64,000 nt of DNA, from contig NW_003314383.1 in NCBI RefSeq assembly GCF_000143415.4, positions 62,208 to 126,207 of the forward strand, read 5' to 3'. This document shows positions 46,001 through 54,433 of the stretch, piece by piece. The DNA comes from Selaginella moellendorffii (Eukaryota; Streptophyta; Lycopodiopsida; Selaginellales; Selaginellaceae). Both the position numbers and the translations under genes were made by a program. Under the pieces are notes generated by a model, which saw only the letters and a list, made by a program, of their open reading frames with translations, did no database searches and was not told where the DNA came from. Within the stretch, counting starts at the first letter, position 1; every line of letters starts with the position of its first letter.

Positions 46001-48297
46001 TAGTTACTATCGACGTTTCCAGCATAAGTTTGCAGAGGTGGCTATTCCGTTGACGCGGTTGTTACGCAAGAATGTGCCATTCGAGTGGAAGACGCCACAA
46101 GAGGAGAGTTTTGTGGCGCTGAAACGATTGTTGATCGAGGCTCCAGTGCTTCGCATTGCTGATCCATCGAAACCTTACGAGGTGACATGCGATGCGAGTG
46201 GTTATGCACTGGGAGGAGTTCTCATGCAAGAGGGACAGCCTATTGCATATGAGAGTCGAACTTTGAATTCCGCAGAGCAACGCTATTCCACATATGAGCA
46301 AGAGTTACTCTCTATTGTTCATGCTTTGCGGACGTGGCGGCACTATCTTTATGGTGCAGTGTTCGTGGTGTTGACAGATCACAAACCACTTGTGTATCTT
46401 TTCACACAGAAGGAGTTGAACACTAGGCAAGCTCGTTGGATGGTCAAACTCATGGAGTTTGGGGAGTTTCCTATTGAGCATCGTCCGGGAAAATCAAATG
46501 TGGTGGCGGATGCTTTATCTCGTGTTCGTCATGTGATGACGTTACGAACACGATTTTGTCATCATTTGAGTAAGGTGGTCAGCGAGTTTGGGCAGTTGGT
46601 TGAGCATGCTCAGGCTCAGGATGCTGAGGTGGCCTCTTTGCGAGACCAGATGGAAGCTCCTTTCTCATTGGTGGATGGGATTCTCTACTACAATGGCCGT
46701 GTCTATTTGCCACGGGTGGATGCGTTAATTACTCAAGTTTTATTCCACTATCATGATCGTCCAGAGGCCGGTCATTTTGGGGGGAAGAAGACGTATGAGT
46801 TGATTAAGCGCAACTTTTATTGGAGGAATATGAAGGCTGATATCCTCAAGTATTGTAAATCATGCGAGCTTTGTCAGCGGGTTAAGGTGCCACGGGAGAA
46901 GCCGGGGGGACTTTTGCAACCTTTACCTATTCCTCAGAGCCGTTGGTGTAGTATCTCTATGGACTTCATCACTTGTTTGCCACGAACACAGAGGCAAAAG
47001 GAGCAAGTATGGGTCATAGTGGATCGGTTGACGAAGTATGTGCGGTTGTTGGCTCTTCGGAAGACTGTCACTGCCTCAGACTTGGCTGCGGTTTACTTGG
47101 AGAAGGAGTTGAACACTATCCCTTACACCCTAAGCCAACTGGCTAAAGGGGTGATCACTTGATTGTAGGGCCCTTTCCTTATCCTATTATCCTGACCTGG
47201 TGCTTAACATGCCAACACATCAGGTCAGCAAGCTCACAGAACCTTTTTCAGGAGAGCACCTGGTATGTCAAATATCTGGTTTGCGGCAGAGACGCCCAGA
47301 ATCTCCCCGAGATGAAACCGTGCAGCGATTCGGTCCTCGACGGACAGCTCGTCACCGTGAGTCATTACCACGACAGGTCTATCGTCTGCGCAGCTCGAGA
47401 GACGAGAGAATGAGCACTCCTTCCTCCTATAACATCGTCAAGTACCTTTGAATGTGAGGAAAGAACTCTTGTAGATCTTGGCAAGAGGAGAGCGGTGCGT
47501 TGCTCCCGCCCCCGCCCTTCTCTCTCTGTGGACGGCCACAGCGCTCACCACAAAGATGACAAAGTGAACTTGCCTGGTAGCGCTGTGCAAGTGATGGCCG
47601 TGCCGGGCTCTCACGAACAGCGAATCAACGTCAGGGCCCGCGGACCTGCATGTCTCATGCATGAGACCAAAACGTCGCTCTTCTTCTCTACCTCTGCACG
47701 ATCCCTCCATGCTTGACGCCGTTCTTCATCCAATCGCGCACCATGCTCAGGTCCTCGTCGGTGTCCACCTCCGAGAAACCCCGAGTGTCAAAGACGCAGA
47801 TGTTCTTCACCGCGTTGCACAGCATGTACTCCCTGAGGAAGAGAGTTCCATTCTCGCTCGGATCGCCTGGCACACAGTCAGACACGAGTTCTAGCTGCTG
47901 CTGCTGCTGGATCACTCACCGCACACTTGAGCTCTGTCGAAGCCCGCATTCATGTCGTTGACCACCCTGATCATGTTGTTGATGAGTGTGCTCTTTCCCG
48001 CACCCATCGGCCCAACCACGAGAAGCGTCGTCACCTCTGGCACCGCGAAGCTCTTGGCCTCGAAGCCCCCAGTCTCGGCAATCCATCTCCCCGGCCGATA
48101 GCTGCAATCAATCACGGTGAGCGTGTGCGCAAGCTATGGATGGTATCACGGTACCTTTGGATGCTCTCCCTGCGCTCCTGGATGTTCGCAGCCCTCCTGA
48201 CGGCGGACTCGTTCTGGTGGTGGACGAGGCGGGAAAGCTTGTCCAGATGCCGCTCTTCCTCCATGTCCGAATCCAAGAGCCCCCCGCCCATGACCAT
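43068..48297 (-). CDS. tail-anchored P-loop GTPase, last intron invaded by a retrotransposon
   Basis: Six exons join in frame: 48297-48155, 48101-47920, 47866-47692, 47645-47446, 47385-47260 and, beyond the retrotransposon, 43384-43068 (380 residues). Seen: G1 GPMGAGKST (about 78-86), G3-like CVFDTRGFSEVD, G4-like VVVMTHGDEL, ILGVSAANQIFDIPG, then YTGRYMEKRDQDLVADMTTL and a C-terminal hydrophobic helix (NFSALLLLAAAAALLTAWVF) with a short basic tail. This suggests a small membrane-anchored GTPase of the septin/AIG1-like P-loop class. I cannot name the family. A 3.8-kb Ty3/gypsy element sits in the last intron, immediately before its 3' AG; both splice sites survive, so the gene may still work. 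Its start is only 39 bp from the VIP3 start. Confidence 0.8.
43391..43494 (+). repeat. short LTR (direct copy)
   Basis: 104 bp, TGTTAGG to CCTAACA, with TSD TGCCA on its left and the primer-binding site starting two bases after its right end. Very short for an autonomous Ty3/gypsy element, whose LTRs are usually several hundred bases or more. Confidence 0.85.
43518..47162 (+). CDS. retrotransposon gag-pol polyprotein, truncated in integrase
   Basis: One open frame of about 1,214 codons. Gag capsid region (about residues 100-220: FAPHYDVENARTELRHFQQG), zinc knuckle CHHCGELGHYKADCP (about 310), aspartic protease ILLDSGSDDNFVSAKFV (about 400), reverse transcriptase (VLLVKKKDGSMRMCIDYRAL, DLRSGYHQIAM, EIFLDDILVFSKNM, about 600-790), RNase H (EVTCDASGYALGGVLMQEG, LTDHKPLVYL) and integrase zinc domain (HDRPEAGHFGGKKTYELIKR, CKSCELCQRVK). 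The integrase core has the first Asp (SMDFITCLP) but is cut after DLAAVYLEKEL by the inverted LTR; the second Asp, the Glu and any C-terminal domain are missing. The last codons are LTR-derived. Integrase cannot be active, so this copy must have been inserted by an enzyme made from another copy. Confidence 0.9.
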   Translation: MADQAERWNPIIDGGADGGADDGVNEAAEIWTIQDVVHELRALNKNQQEMQDEMHGMMDTMRGRVEALEAGRGSAPSKPSLVDRLKIPTFSGDGGVDECLAWLANVKKFLAARGTPDAEALVAIPMVLRDAGLRWWNWLEESRVADKKPPVSTMDEFEAAFRLRFAPHYDVENARTELRHFQQGKMTLGDYIEKLTRLISRVPTKDPDQNKSYFIDGLHSESMRQHLRHSQPTKSLEELFDAARRLDNDKHKSRKRSRSPSVENRRDDRRGHKDGNKHHKLKSVVTTSDAKGSKKQKFFVKNYRQGCHHCGELGHYKADCPQLKNKQQDKKNGQSSSHGKSDTKKLQALQREDDENDHSGRRKRLSIVARQLNCVWNKMELEDTRESALMLEGVFRGDPVRILLDSGSDDNFVSAKFVAEHRLNTRGVVPYTVEGAATSAQHFDACVEGLEVLVGKTTLVETFYLADIHRVDLILGMPWLVKVDPEIKWSIKRISLEYGGVKDVWFGEGVQPPVVMLSATSLKRACRNGKALSSYLLFVRDLGDQGTCGGEAAVRDVLDEFSDVFPSELPHGLPPLRGVEHGITLEPGTRPIYRRPFRLSYAEEQEVQRQVKELLEFGFIQPSKSPFGAPVLLVKKKDGSMRMCIDYRALNKKTVKDKMPMPRVDDILDKLGEARVFTKIDLRSGYHQIAMDDASISKTAFNTSFGHFEFTVMPFGLTNAPATFTRLMTEVFGRYLHEFVEIFLDDILVFSKNMEEHRVHLRKVLLLLRDSKLYAKKSKCEFAKSEVEYLGHIVTSKGVKTDPRKVAVVENWPTPTTVAELHSFLGMASYYRRFQHKFAEVAIPLTRLLRKNVPFEWKTPQEESFVALKRLLIEAPVLRIADPSKPYEVTCDASGYALGGVLMQEGQPIAYESRTLNSAEQRYSTYEQELLSIVHALRTWRHYLYGAVFVVLTDHKPLVYLFTQKELNTRQARWMVKLMEFGEFPIEHRPGKSNVVADALSRVRHVMTLRTRFCHHLSKVVSEFGQLVEHAQAQDAEVASLRDQMEAPFSLVDGILYYNGRVYLPRVDALITQVLFHYHDRPEAGHFGGKKTYELIKRNFYWRNMKADILKYCKSCELCQRVKVPREKPGGLLQPLPIPQSRWCSISMDFITCLPRTQRQKEQVWVIVDRLTKYVRLLALRKTVTASDLAAVYLEKELNTIPYTLSQLAKGVIT
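47117..47210 (-). repeat. inverted LTR copy at right end of the element
   Basis: Reverse complement of 43391-43484 with about two differences (AATAAAG against AATCAAG; TTAGGCACC against TTAAGCACC). The last ten bases of the LTR next to the body are lacking. It is followed directly by TSD TGCCA. Confidence 0.88.
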
Positions 48298-48336
48298 GAC
48301 AACGCAACCCTAGCTCGAAGCTCTAGGGTTTATGAG
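48298..48336. promoter_or_regulatory. 39-bp divergent start region with mirrored teloboxes
   Basis: Between the GTPase start (48297, minus) and the VIP3 start (48337, plus). It contains AACCCTAG at about 48305-48312 and CTAGGGTT at about 48322-48329, a dyad with a 9-base spacer (CTCGAAGCT). Each gene therefore has an AGGGTT motif in the same orientation relative to it. The GTPase could instead use an ATG 33 bases further in. Confidence 0.6.
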
Positions 48337-49318
48337 ATGAAGCTCGTGAGCATCAAGAGCTTGGCCAACGCGCACGGCGATGGAGTGTGGGCGGTGGCGT
48401 GGGCAGCAGCAACCGGCGATCGTCCAGCAGTGCTGCTCACGGGGTCGGCGGACGAGAGCGTCAAGGTGTGGAAGGGCGACGAGCTGGAGCTGGAGCGGAC
48501 CAACAGCGGCAACTCGCTAGGTGTGGTGGCGGTGGCGGCGAGCCCAGATGGGAGGGTGGCGGCATGCACGTCCCTGGACAGTGTGGTGCGCATCTTCGAC
48601 GTGGACTCCAACAGCACGCTGGCGACGCTGGAGAGCAAGCCCGCCGAGGCGTGGCAAATGCAGTTCCATCCCAAGGTGAGGGAGGCGTGGGCATTTAGCG
48701 ATGGGCATTTTCATGGATTGGTGTGGCACCCAGGGGGAGCTGCTGGCGGTGGCTGGCGGAGGGAGCGGCTGCGTCAACATCTGGAAGGCGAGCAGCGGGA
48801 GCCGGGAGACGAGCCTCAAGGCGGAGAGCGTGGACAAGGTCGGGGGTGGCAAGTTCGTGCTGTCGGTTGCATGGAGCCCGGATGGCAAGCTGCTGGCGTG
48901 CAGCTCCATGGACGGCACCATCGCCGTGTTCGACGTGGCCCGGGGCAAGATGCTGCACACGCTCGACGGCCACTCGATGCCGGTGCGCTGCCTCGCCTTC
49001 TCGCCGGTGGAGCCGCGCTACCTCTTCACCGCCTGCGACGACAAGCACGTCCACATGTATGATGCCGAGGGGCGGAGCCTGGTGAGCGCCATGTCGGGCC
49101 ACGCGAGCTGGGTGCTGAGCGTGGCGGGGAGCCCAGACGGCGCCGCGCTCGCCTCCGCCTCGAGCGACCGGACGGTCCGCCTCTGGGACCTCAAGACGAG
49201 GAGCTGCGTTCAGAGCCTGACGGAGCACAAAGATCAGGTGTGGGGCGTTGCCTTCCGCCCCGGCAGGCTGGCCACCGTCGCGGACGACCGGAGCATTTGC
49301 CTCTACGACTACGCCTGA
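48337..49318 (+). CDS. VIP3: WD40 protein VIP3/SKI8 (Paf1 and Ski complex subunit)
   Basis: Seven-bladed WD40 propeller acting in the nuclear Paf1 transcription-elongation complex and the cytosolic Ski exosome cofactor. Two exons, 48337-48675 and 48734-49318, give 307 residues. Family stretches: MKLVSIKSLANAHGDGVWAV, VLLTGSADESVKVWKGDELE, SPDGRVAACTSLDSVVRIFD, FVLSVAWSPDGKLLACSSMD, HSMPVRCLAFSPVEPRYLFT, MSGHASWVLSVAGSPDGAAL, SSDRTVRLWDLKTR and the terminal DDRSICLYDYA. Length and C terminus match Arabidopsis VIP3. The ATG follows a stop-free 5' extension, but the MKLVSIKS start is the conserved one. Confidence 0.94.
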
Positions 49319-50206
49319 CGTGGAGTATACCGTGGAGACATGGAGGACGGGACGGGGCGGCGCGGACGAGAGAGGAGACTGTCTCAAAGCAACACAAAAT
49401 GGCAAACTAGACATTTTAAGTGGCATATGAGTCATGAGCACAAGGAACAGTGGGCATTACAGGGAGGCTCTGCCACATTGCACATGCCTCCTCTTATTCT
49501 TGTCCCGCCATCTATTCATCACATTACACTTCCTATGGTATATATGTATGTATGTATACGCATTTGCCTCTTTTGGTTGGTTGGTTGTTTTGTTGCGTTG
49601 CTTGCTTGCCTCCTTTCCAAATGCCTCTTTTTAAGCCCCCCCTTTGGTCTTGGCTTTGGTCCTTGCCTAGCGGCAACTGGCAAACAAAGAAAAGACCCAA
49701 CCAAAACGCTCAAACACCCCCAATTCCAGAGCCAGCTCAACCACAGCTATCTCAAGCTTAGCCAAGGGTCATAGGTAGCTACACCCACCACCAAAACATC
49801 TCATCCCATTTCATATCTCATCTCATCTCAGCTCAGCTATGATTCTATGTAAGACATGGTTTTAGCACTAAGGTGGTGTTGGTGTTGTTTAGCCTAGGTA
49901 GAACGTGAGTGTGAGTGTGTGTGTGGGGCGGGGGCACGGTGGCGTTTGTTTTTCTCTCTCACGAGTCATCACACTGCCCAGGACTGGCTGGACCTCTGCG
50001 CTGAGCCCTGCCGAGCGCTGTGCCTGGAATACGAGTGTGAGAGAGAGAGAGAGAGAGGGCGGATTCGTTGACTGGGGAGTGAGAGTTTGACGAGGAGAGA
50101 GAGAGAGAGAGAGAGAGAGAGGTGTGTCGAGGGAGGCGATGGCGCGGCGCGAGGAGATTGAGGAGGAGAAGGAGAATGGGGGCAGCCATTTGTTGCGGCC
50201 ACGGAT
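49319..50206 (+). promoter_or_regulatory. VIP3-GSK3 intergenic region with GA repeats and a uORF
   Basis: 888 bp. The first half should be the VIP3 3' UTR. (GA)n runs lie at about 50038-50056 and 50093-50121, common in plant 5' leaders. A 23-codon upstream ORF begins at 50139 (MARREEIEEEKENGGSHLLR) and its TGA (50208-50210) overlaps the kinase ATG at 50207 as ATGATG. No RNA gene or second coding region seen. Confidence 0.5.
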
Positions 50207-52428
50207 ATGATGCAGCGGCTGAGGAACTTAGCGTCTGGTTGGTCCTCCACGGCTGACACGGTAAGCCCCAAATCCGCCATTTACCCCCTTCCTAGCAAGC
50301 GCCACCACCAGCGCCATTCCAGCCACTGATTCGTTGCTCCTCTTGCCATGGCAGCAGCTTGGTGGAGCTGGTACCAAGAGGGCAAAGGTAGAACAAGGCG
50401 AGGAGCAAGGCATGGCGTCCTCGGTTAGCGCGGCCGGCTTGATAGCGAATCCCAGAGCTGCCACCGTCAACAGCAACGTTGTGGACCAGCTCCCGGACGA
50501 GATGCACGAGATGAAGATCAGGGATGACAAGGCCGCCACACACATTGATGAAAAGGTTTTGTAGATTGGCAATAACGCTCTCTCATTTCTGGTGATACTT
50601 ATGGAAAGTCGGGTTGATTCGATGCAGGAGGTGGAGGCGGCGGTGATTGACGGCAATGGTACCGAGACCGGACACATCATTGCCACCACAATAGGAGGTC
50701 GGAATGGCCAACCTAAACAGGTTTGCGCTCCTCCCTTTCTCCTACATTCACCTCTCTTTCCTCACTCGTCTTTCTATCTTCTTCTTGTGTGGCAGACAAT
50801 CAGCTATGTCGCGGAACGGGTTGTGGGAACGGGCTCCTTTGGAATCGTTTTCCAGGTATTGCTAGTCCAAACAGTGCAACAAAAGCAGGCTTTATCGTTT
50901 CTTCTTTCTCTTTGGGAATGCAGGCCAAGTGCTTGGAAACCGGAGAAACCGTGGCTATCAAAAAGGTCCTCCAAGACAAGCGGTACAAGAACCGAGAGCT
51001 CCAGATAATGCGCCTCCTCGACCACCCCAGCATTGTCTCCCTCAAGCACTGCTTCTTTTCCACCACCGATAAAGACGAGCTCTACCTCAACCTCGTCCTC
51101 GAGTACGTGCCCGAGACCGTCTACCGGATTGCAAAGCACTACAACAGGATGAACCAACGCATGCCGCTGCTGTACGTGAAGCTCTACACCTACCAGGTAA
51201 CCACACACCCCGCAACAATGAAAGTAGAGACAAGAAATGTGGTTGGCATGGGACTGACATTTGTGTTCACGGAATCTAGATCTGCAGAGCATTGACGTAC
51301 ATTCACGGTGGCATGGGTGTCTGTCATCGAGACATTAAGCCGCAAAATCTTCTGGTAAACCCTCCTTGTGCTTTCGAGTCCTGGAATTCTTATGCTTTTC
51401 TTTTGCTGGATTTCATCAGGTAAATCCACACACACACCAGCTCAAGCTCTGTGACTTTGGGAGTGCTAAAGTCTTGGTGGGTGCTTACAAATAGGATCCT
51501 TGGAATTCAGCAGCTGATTTGCGTTTCCTGCTTTTCCTGGCAAAACAACAGGTGAAGGGAGAGCCCAACATATCGTATATCTGTTCCCGTTACTACCGTG
51601 CTCCGGAACTTATATTTGGTGCAACTGACTACACAACAGCCATCGACATCTGGTCGACTGGATGCGTTCTGGCTGAGTTACTTCTTGGTCAGGTTGTATA
51701 CCTCGTCCTTGCAACTCTTCCATTATGCCACTCACCGTCTCATCAATCATTTCCACTGTGCAGCCTTTGTTCCCAGGAGAGAGCGGCGTGGATCAGCTAG
51801 TGGAGATTATAAAGGTACGCATGCATTCTTGCTCTTTTTTTTCTGTTTTTTTTGCGAGTCGCTCTTGCTCAAGACTTGCTTTTGCAGGTCTTAGGTACTC
51901 CTACTCGCGAGGAAATCAAATGCATGAATCCAAACTACACGGAGTTTAAGTTCCCTCAGATTAAAGCGCATCCCTGGCACAAGGTAAGAGCAATCATCCG
52001 GTATATCTCTCTCTCTGTCTCTCTTGATGTGGCTCGTTGACAGGTTTTCCACAAGCGGATGCCTCCTGAAGCAGTGGACTTGGTGTCGAGGCTGCTTCAG
52101 TATTCCCCCAGCCTCCGATGCAATGCCGTAAGTTGTCGCGTTCTCGTTGAGCGCTGGTTCATTTATCTTTAAATTTTTCACAGCTGGAGGCACTTGTCCA
52201 TCCGTTTTTTGATGAGCTCCGAGACCCGAGCACAAGGCTACCCAATGGACGACCGTTGCCAGCCTTGTTCAACTTCAAACCACTTGGTAAATTGTTGTTG
52301 TGTGTCCCAAATTCTCCTGTGACTGAATGCTACTTAACGATCCAGAGTTGAAGGGCGCATCGCAAGAACTGCTTGAACGACTCATACCCGAACACGCGAG
52401 AAAGCAGGTTCCTTTTCTAGCGCTGTAG
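50207..52428 (+). CDS. GSK3/shaggy-like protein kinase
   Basis: Ser/Thr kinase of the plant ASK/BIN2 family (brassinosteroid and developmental signalling). Thirteen exons fit in frame (50207-50260, 50355-50555, 50628-50720, 50796-50855, 50924-51196, 51280-51354, 51420-51476, 51552-51692, 51764-51814, 51888-51983, 52044-52127, 52184-52286, 52346-52428), 456 residues. Kinase motifs: Gly loop [18 protein letters not shown] Lys, catalytic [19 protein letters not shown], activation loop [15 protein letters not shown] with the regulatory Tyr, [13 protein letters not shown]. The C terminus is [17 protein letters not shown]. An N-terminal extension of about 110 residues ([36 protein letters not shown]) resembles the longer clades. 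An upstream ORF overlaps the start codon, suggesting translational control. Confidence 0.95.
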
Positions 52429-52730
52429 GCCTCGACGATCTGACAAGCAAGCCCTCTTATTTTTCTCGTTAACCTCTCTGGTATGATCTTTGTATGTGTA
52501 CTATGCTGATGCTACAACACTACTACGTACGACGACTGCTTCCCCTAGGTACAATACAATAGAGAGAACTGTGAGTGAGTGTGAGGGAGTAAAGAGATTA
52601 CTACTATTATGAGTTACTTTCCAATAGGTTGCTAAGCAGAAGCTTGTCAACGAACGATTCGCATGAGATGTATGTTTATACAGAAAGAAGGGTGTGGCTT
52701 TTCGACAAAAAATTGCGACAAAGTTGCTGG
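52429..52730. other. shared 3' region between kinase and peroxidase
   Basis: 302 bp between convergent stop codons. It is AT-rich and should hold both 3' UTRs. No feature beyond that is seen. Confidence 0.5.
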
Positions 52731-53931
52731 CTAAGAATTGATTGCCCGGCAGTTTTTCCGAATCTGGCCATCCGAGCCAGTCTTCACCTGGACCTGTCCC
52801 AGTCGCACCATAGCCAGCTGGAAGTTTGCAGAGAAGCTGTTTGCGTTTTGAGCAAAGGCGTTCACCAGCGGCTTTGTCCTTGGATCAGTAAACAGCGCCT
52901 GGTCCGACGACATGAGGCCCTTCCCCGCCTGCAAGTTGACGAAGTAGGCATTGTCGAAGATGGTGTTGCTCAATACATCCAGGGGCAGCAGCTTGGTGGC
53001 GTCTGGACTGGGAGACGGGCAGCTCGACTCCAACATCTTTCCAAACGTTGGATCCAGCGTCGGATCGCTTCCGTTGGCACTAAAGCGATTCATGATCGCT
53101 CCACAGTGCGCAAAACCAATGGTATGAGCGCCTACACAGATTAGTGAACACAACTGAGAACATCCACCAAGTCGCGTTTGCTCACCTGAAAGAACCACCA
53201 GGTCCGACTGAGACAGACCCTTGGCGCTGAAAGATGCTGTCGACTGGTCCACGTTAAAGGATGGATCTGGTAAGTTGGAGGCGACGACGGAAGCCTGTGA
53301 AACAAGACCGTCTCTCCGTCCAGTTGGAACGTCCCAGTGCGGCCCTCCAGACTAGCAAAAAAGAACAGAGATAGAGCAGTCAATCAATGCACTGCGCTCT
53401 GCCCGTGGCCAGTAAACAAAAGAGCAAAGAGGCTATCAACTTACAAAGAATATGGCATCCCTGGCCGCCAATGCTACTACATCTGCGCATGACACAGTTC
53501 CGGGGCACACAGCTTCCAGCGTGTTCTTGGCGGCATCAATCACCTCGTAGCCACCCACGGTTGCGCTCGCCCGGCTATCTTTCTCCGCAGTGTTGTTTGG
53601 AGTTGAGTCGAGCAAGATTGAGGCGTCACACCCCTGTGGCACAAAACGCAGGCATGAGTAGCGACATCAGATGCAGCTCGAGCTCTAGCTTCAAACTTAC
53701 TTGCACGAAGCAGTCGTGGAAGAAGAGCCGAACTAGACGCGATGCGAGCGGGCGATTACTTTGGATCGCCATCATCACGGATTGTTGCACAATGCTCTCG
53801 GCTCTCGGGCAGGAGCTGTCATAGAATCCAACGAGCAGCTGCGCTTGAATGCATACAGCAGAGAGTTGGAGAACCAGGACGAAAAGAGGCTCCAGCATTC
53901 TTGAGCTTGGCGCGCGCAGGCGAGGCGGCAT
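52731..53931 (-). CDS. class III peroxidase (first of three)
   Basis: Secreted haem peroxidase of the plant cell wall. Exons 53931-53701, 53633-53445, 53351-53186 and 53131-52731 encode 328 residues with the classic three intron positions. Signal peptide around MLEPLFVLVLQLSAVCIQAQ (starting at residue 12, so the true start may be 53898), mature start LLVGFYDSSCPRAESIV, distal His in LVRLFFHDCFVQ, then [30 protein letters not shown], proximal His in GAHTIGFAHC, and the conserved Cys pairs. Ends QIRKNCRAINS. Substrate unknown. The same-strand small ORF upstream ends 20 bp before this start. Confidence 0.93.
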
Positions 53932-53950
53932 TGTGCCGTGTAGGAGATTA

Positions 53951-54216
53951 CTACGACAGGGTTGTGGAAGGTTTTAGCACCTGAAGCCCATGACAGAAGT
54001 AGTGCCGCGTTTTCGCCACATAAGTCCAAGCCGCAGCTGCATAGTGTGAGCGAGTAAAGTCGAGAACCCAAGCACTGACTGTCTCTCTCTGCAACAAAAC
54101 AACAAGAGGAGAGAAAATCGGTGAGTTGAATTGAGAAGCCAAACACTGGTATATCATACTCGCCCGACCACAAATTCTTGTAACGACCGAATTGCATTGA
54201 ATGCCGCATTCGCCAT
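53951..54216 (-). CDS. small putative protein of 64 residues
   Basis: Two minus-strand exons, 54216-54160 and 54088-53951, joined across a GT-AG intron of 71 bp: MANAAFNAIRSLQEFVVGR, then RETVSAWVLDFTRSHYAAAA and WTYVAKTRHYFCHGLQ, ending VLKPSTTLS and a stop. It fills an otherwise empty 500-bp gap between the peroxidase and the CRTISO-like gene. I do not recognise the protein, and the last residues could instead be intron (GTGCTAAAA after CAG). It could be a leader exon of the peroxidase. Confidence 0.35.
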
Positions 54217-54433
54217 CACACTTGCTCGTTCTTCTTCCTTCCCAGCCTGTAGAAAAGAAAGACAGAAAATAAAAAGAAAAGAGAAAACAAGGCCGCCAGC
54301 TGCTGATGTGTTTCGGCACGGCAAGCACCGTGCTCTTTCACCCATTATAACTCCGCGTACCTTAATTTCTGGCTGTCAGCCATGGTAGCGTAGTGTTTGT
54401 AGACGCAGTATCATCTTGTTTTCGTGATAGATT

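Larger units (their letters stand above)
43391..47210 (+). mobile_element. Ty3/gypsy retrotransposon with one inverted LTR
   Basis: Left end: 104-bp LTR 43391-43494 (TGTTAGG...CCTAACA), then primer-binding site TGGTATCAGAG at 43496-43506. Right end: 47117-47210 is the reverse complement of that LTR (94 bp, about two mismatches), ending CTTAACA. The 5-bp duplication TGCCA flanks both ends (43386-43390 and 47211-47215). The body is in plus sense and breaks off inside integrase at the inverted LTR. It lies antisense in the last intron of the GTPase gene. Low divergence of the two ends and the unbroken reading frame suggest a recent insertion. Confidence 0.92.
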
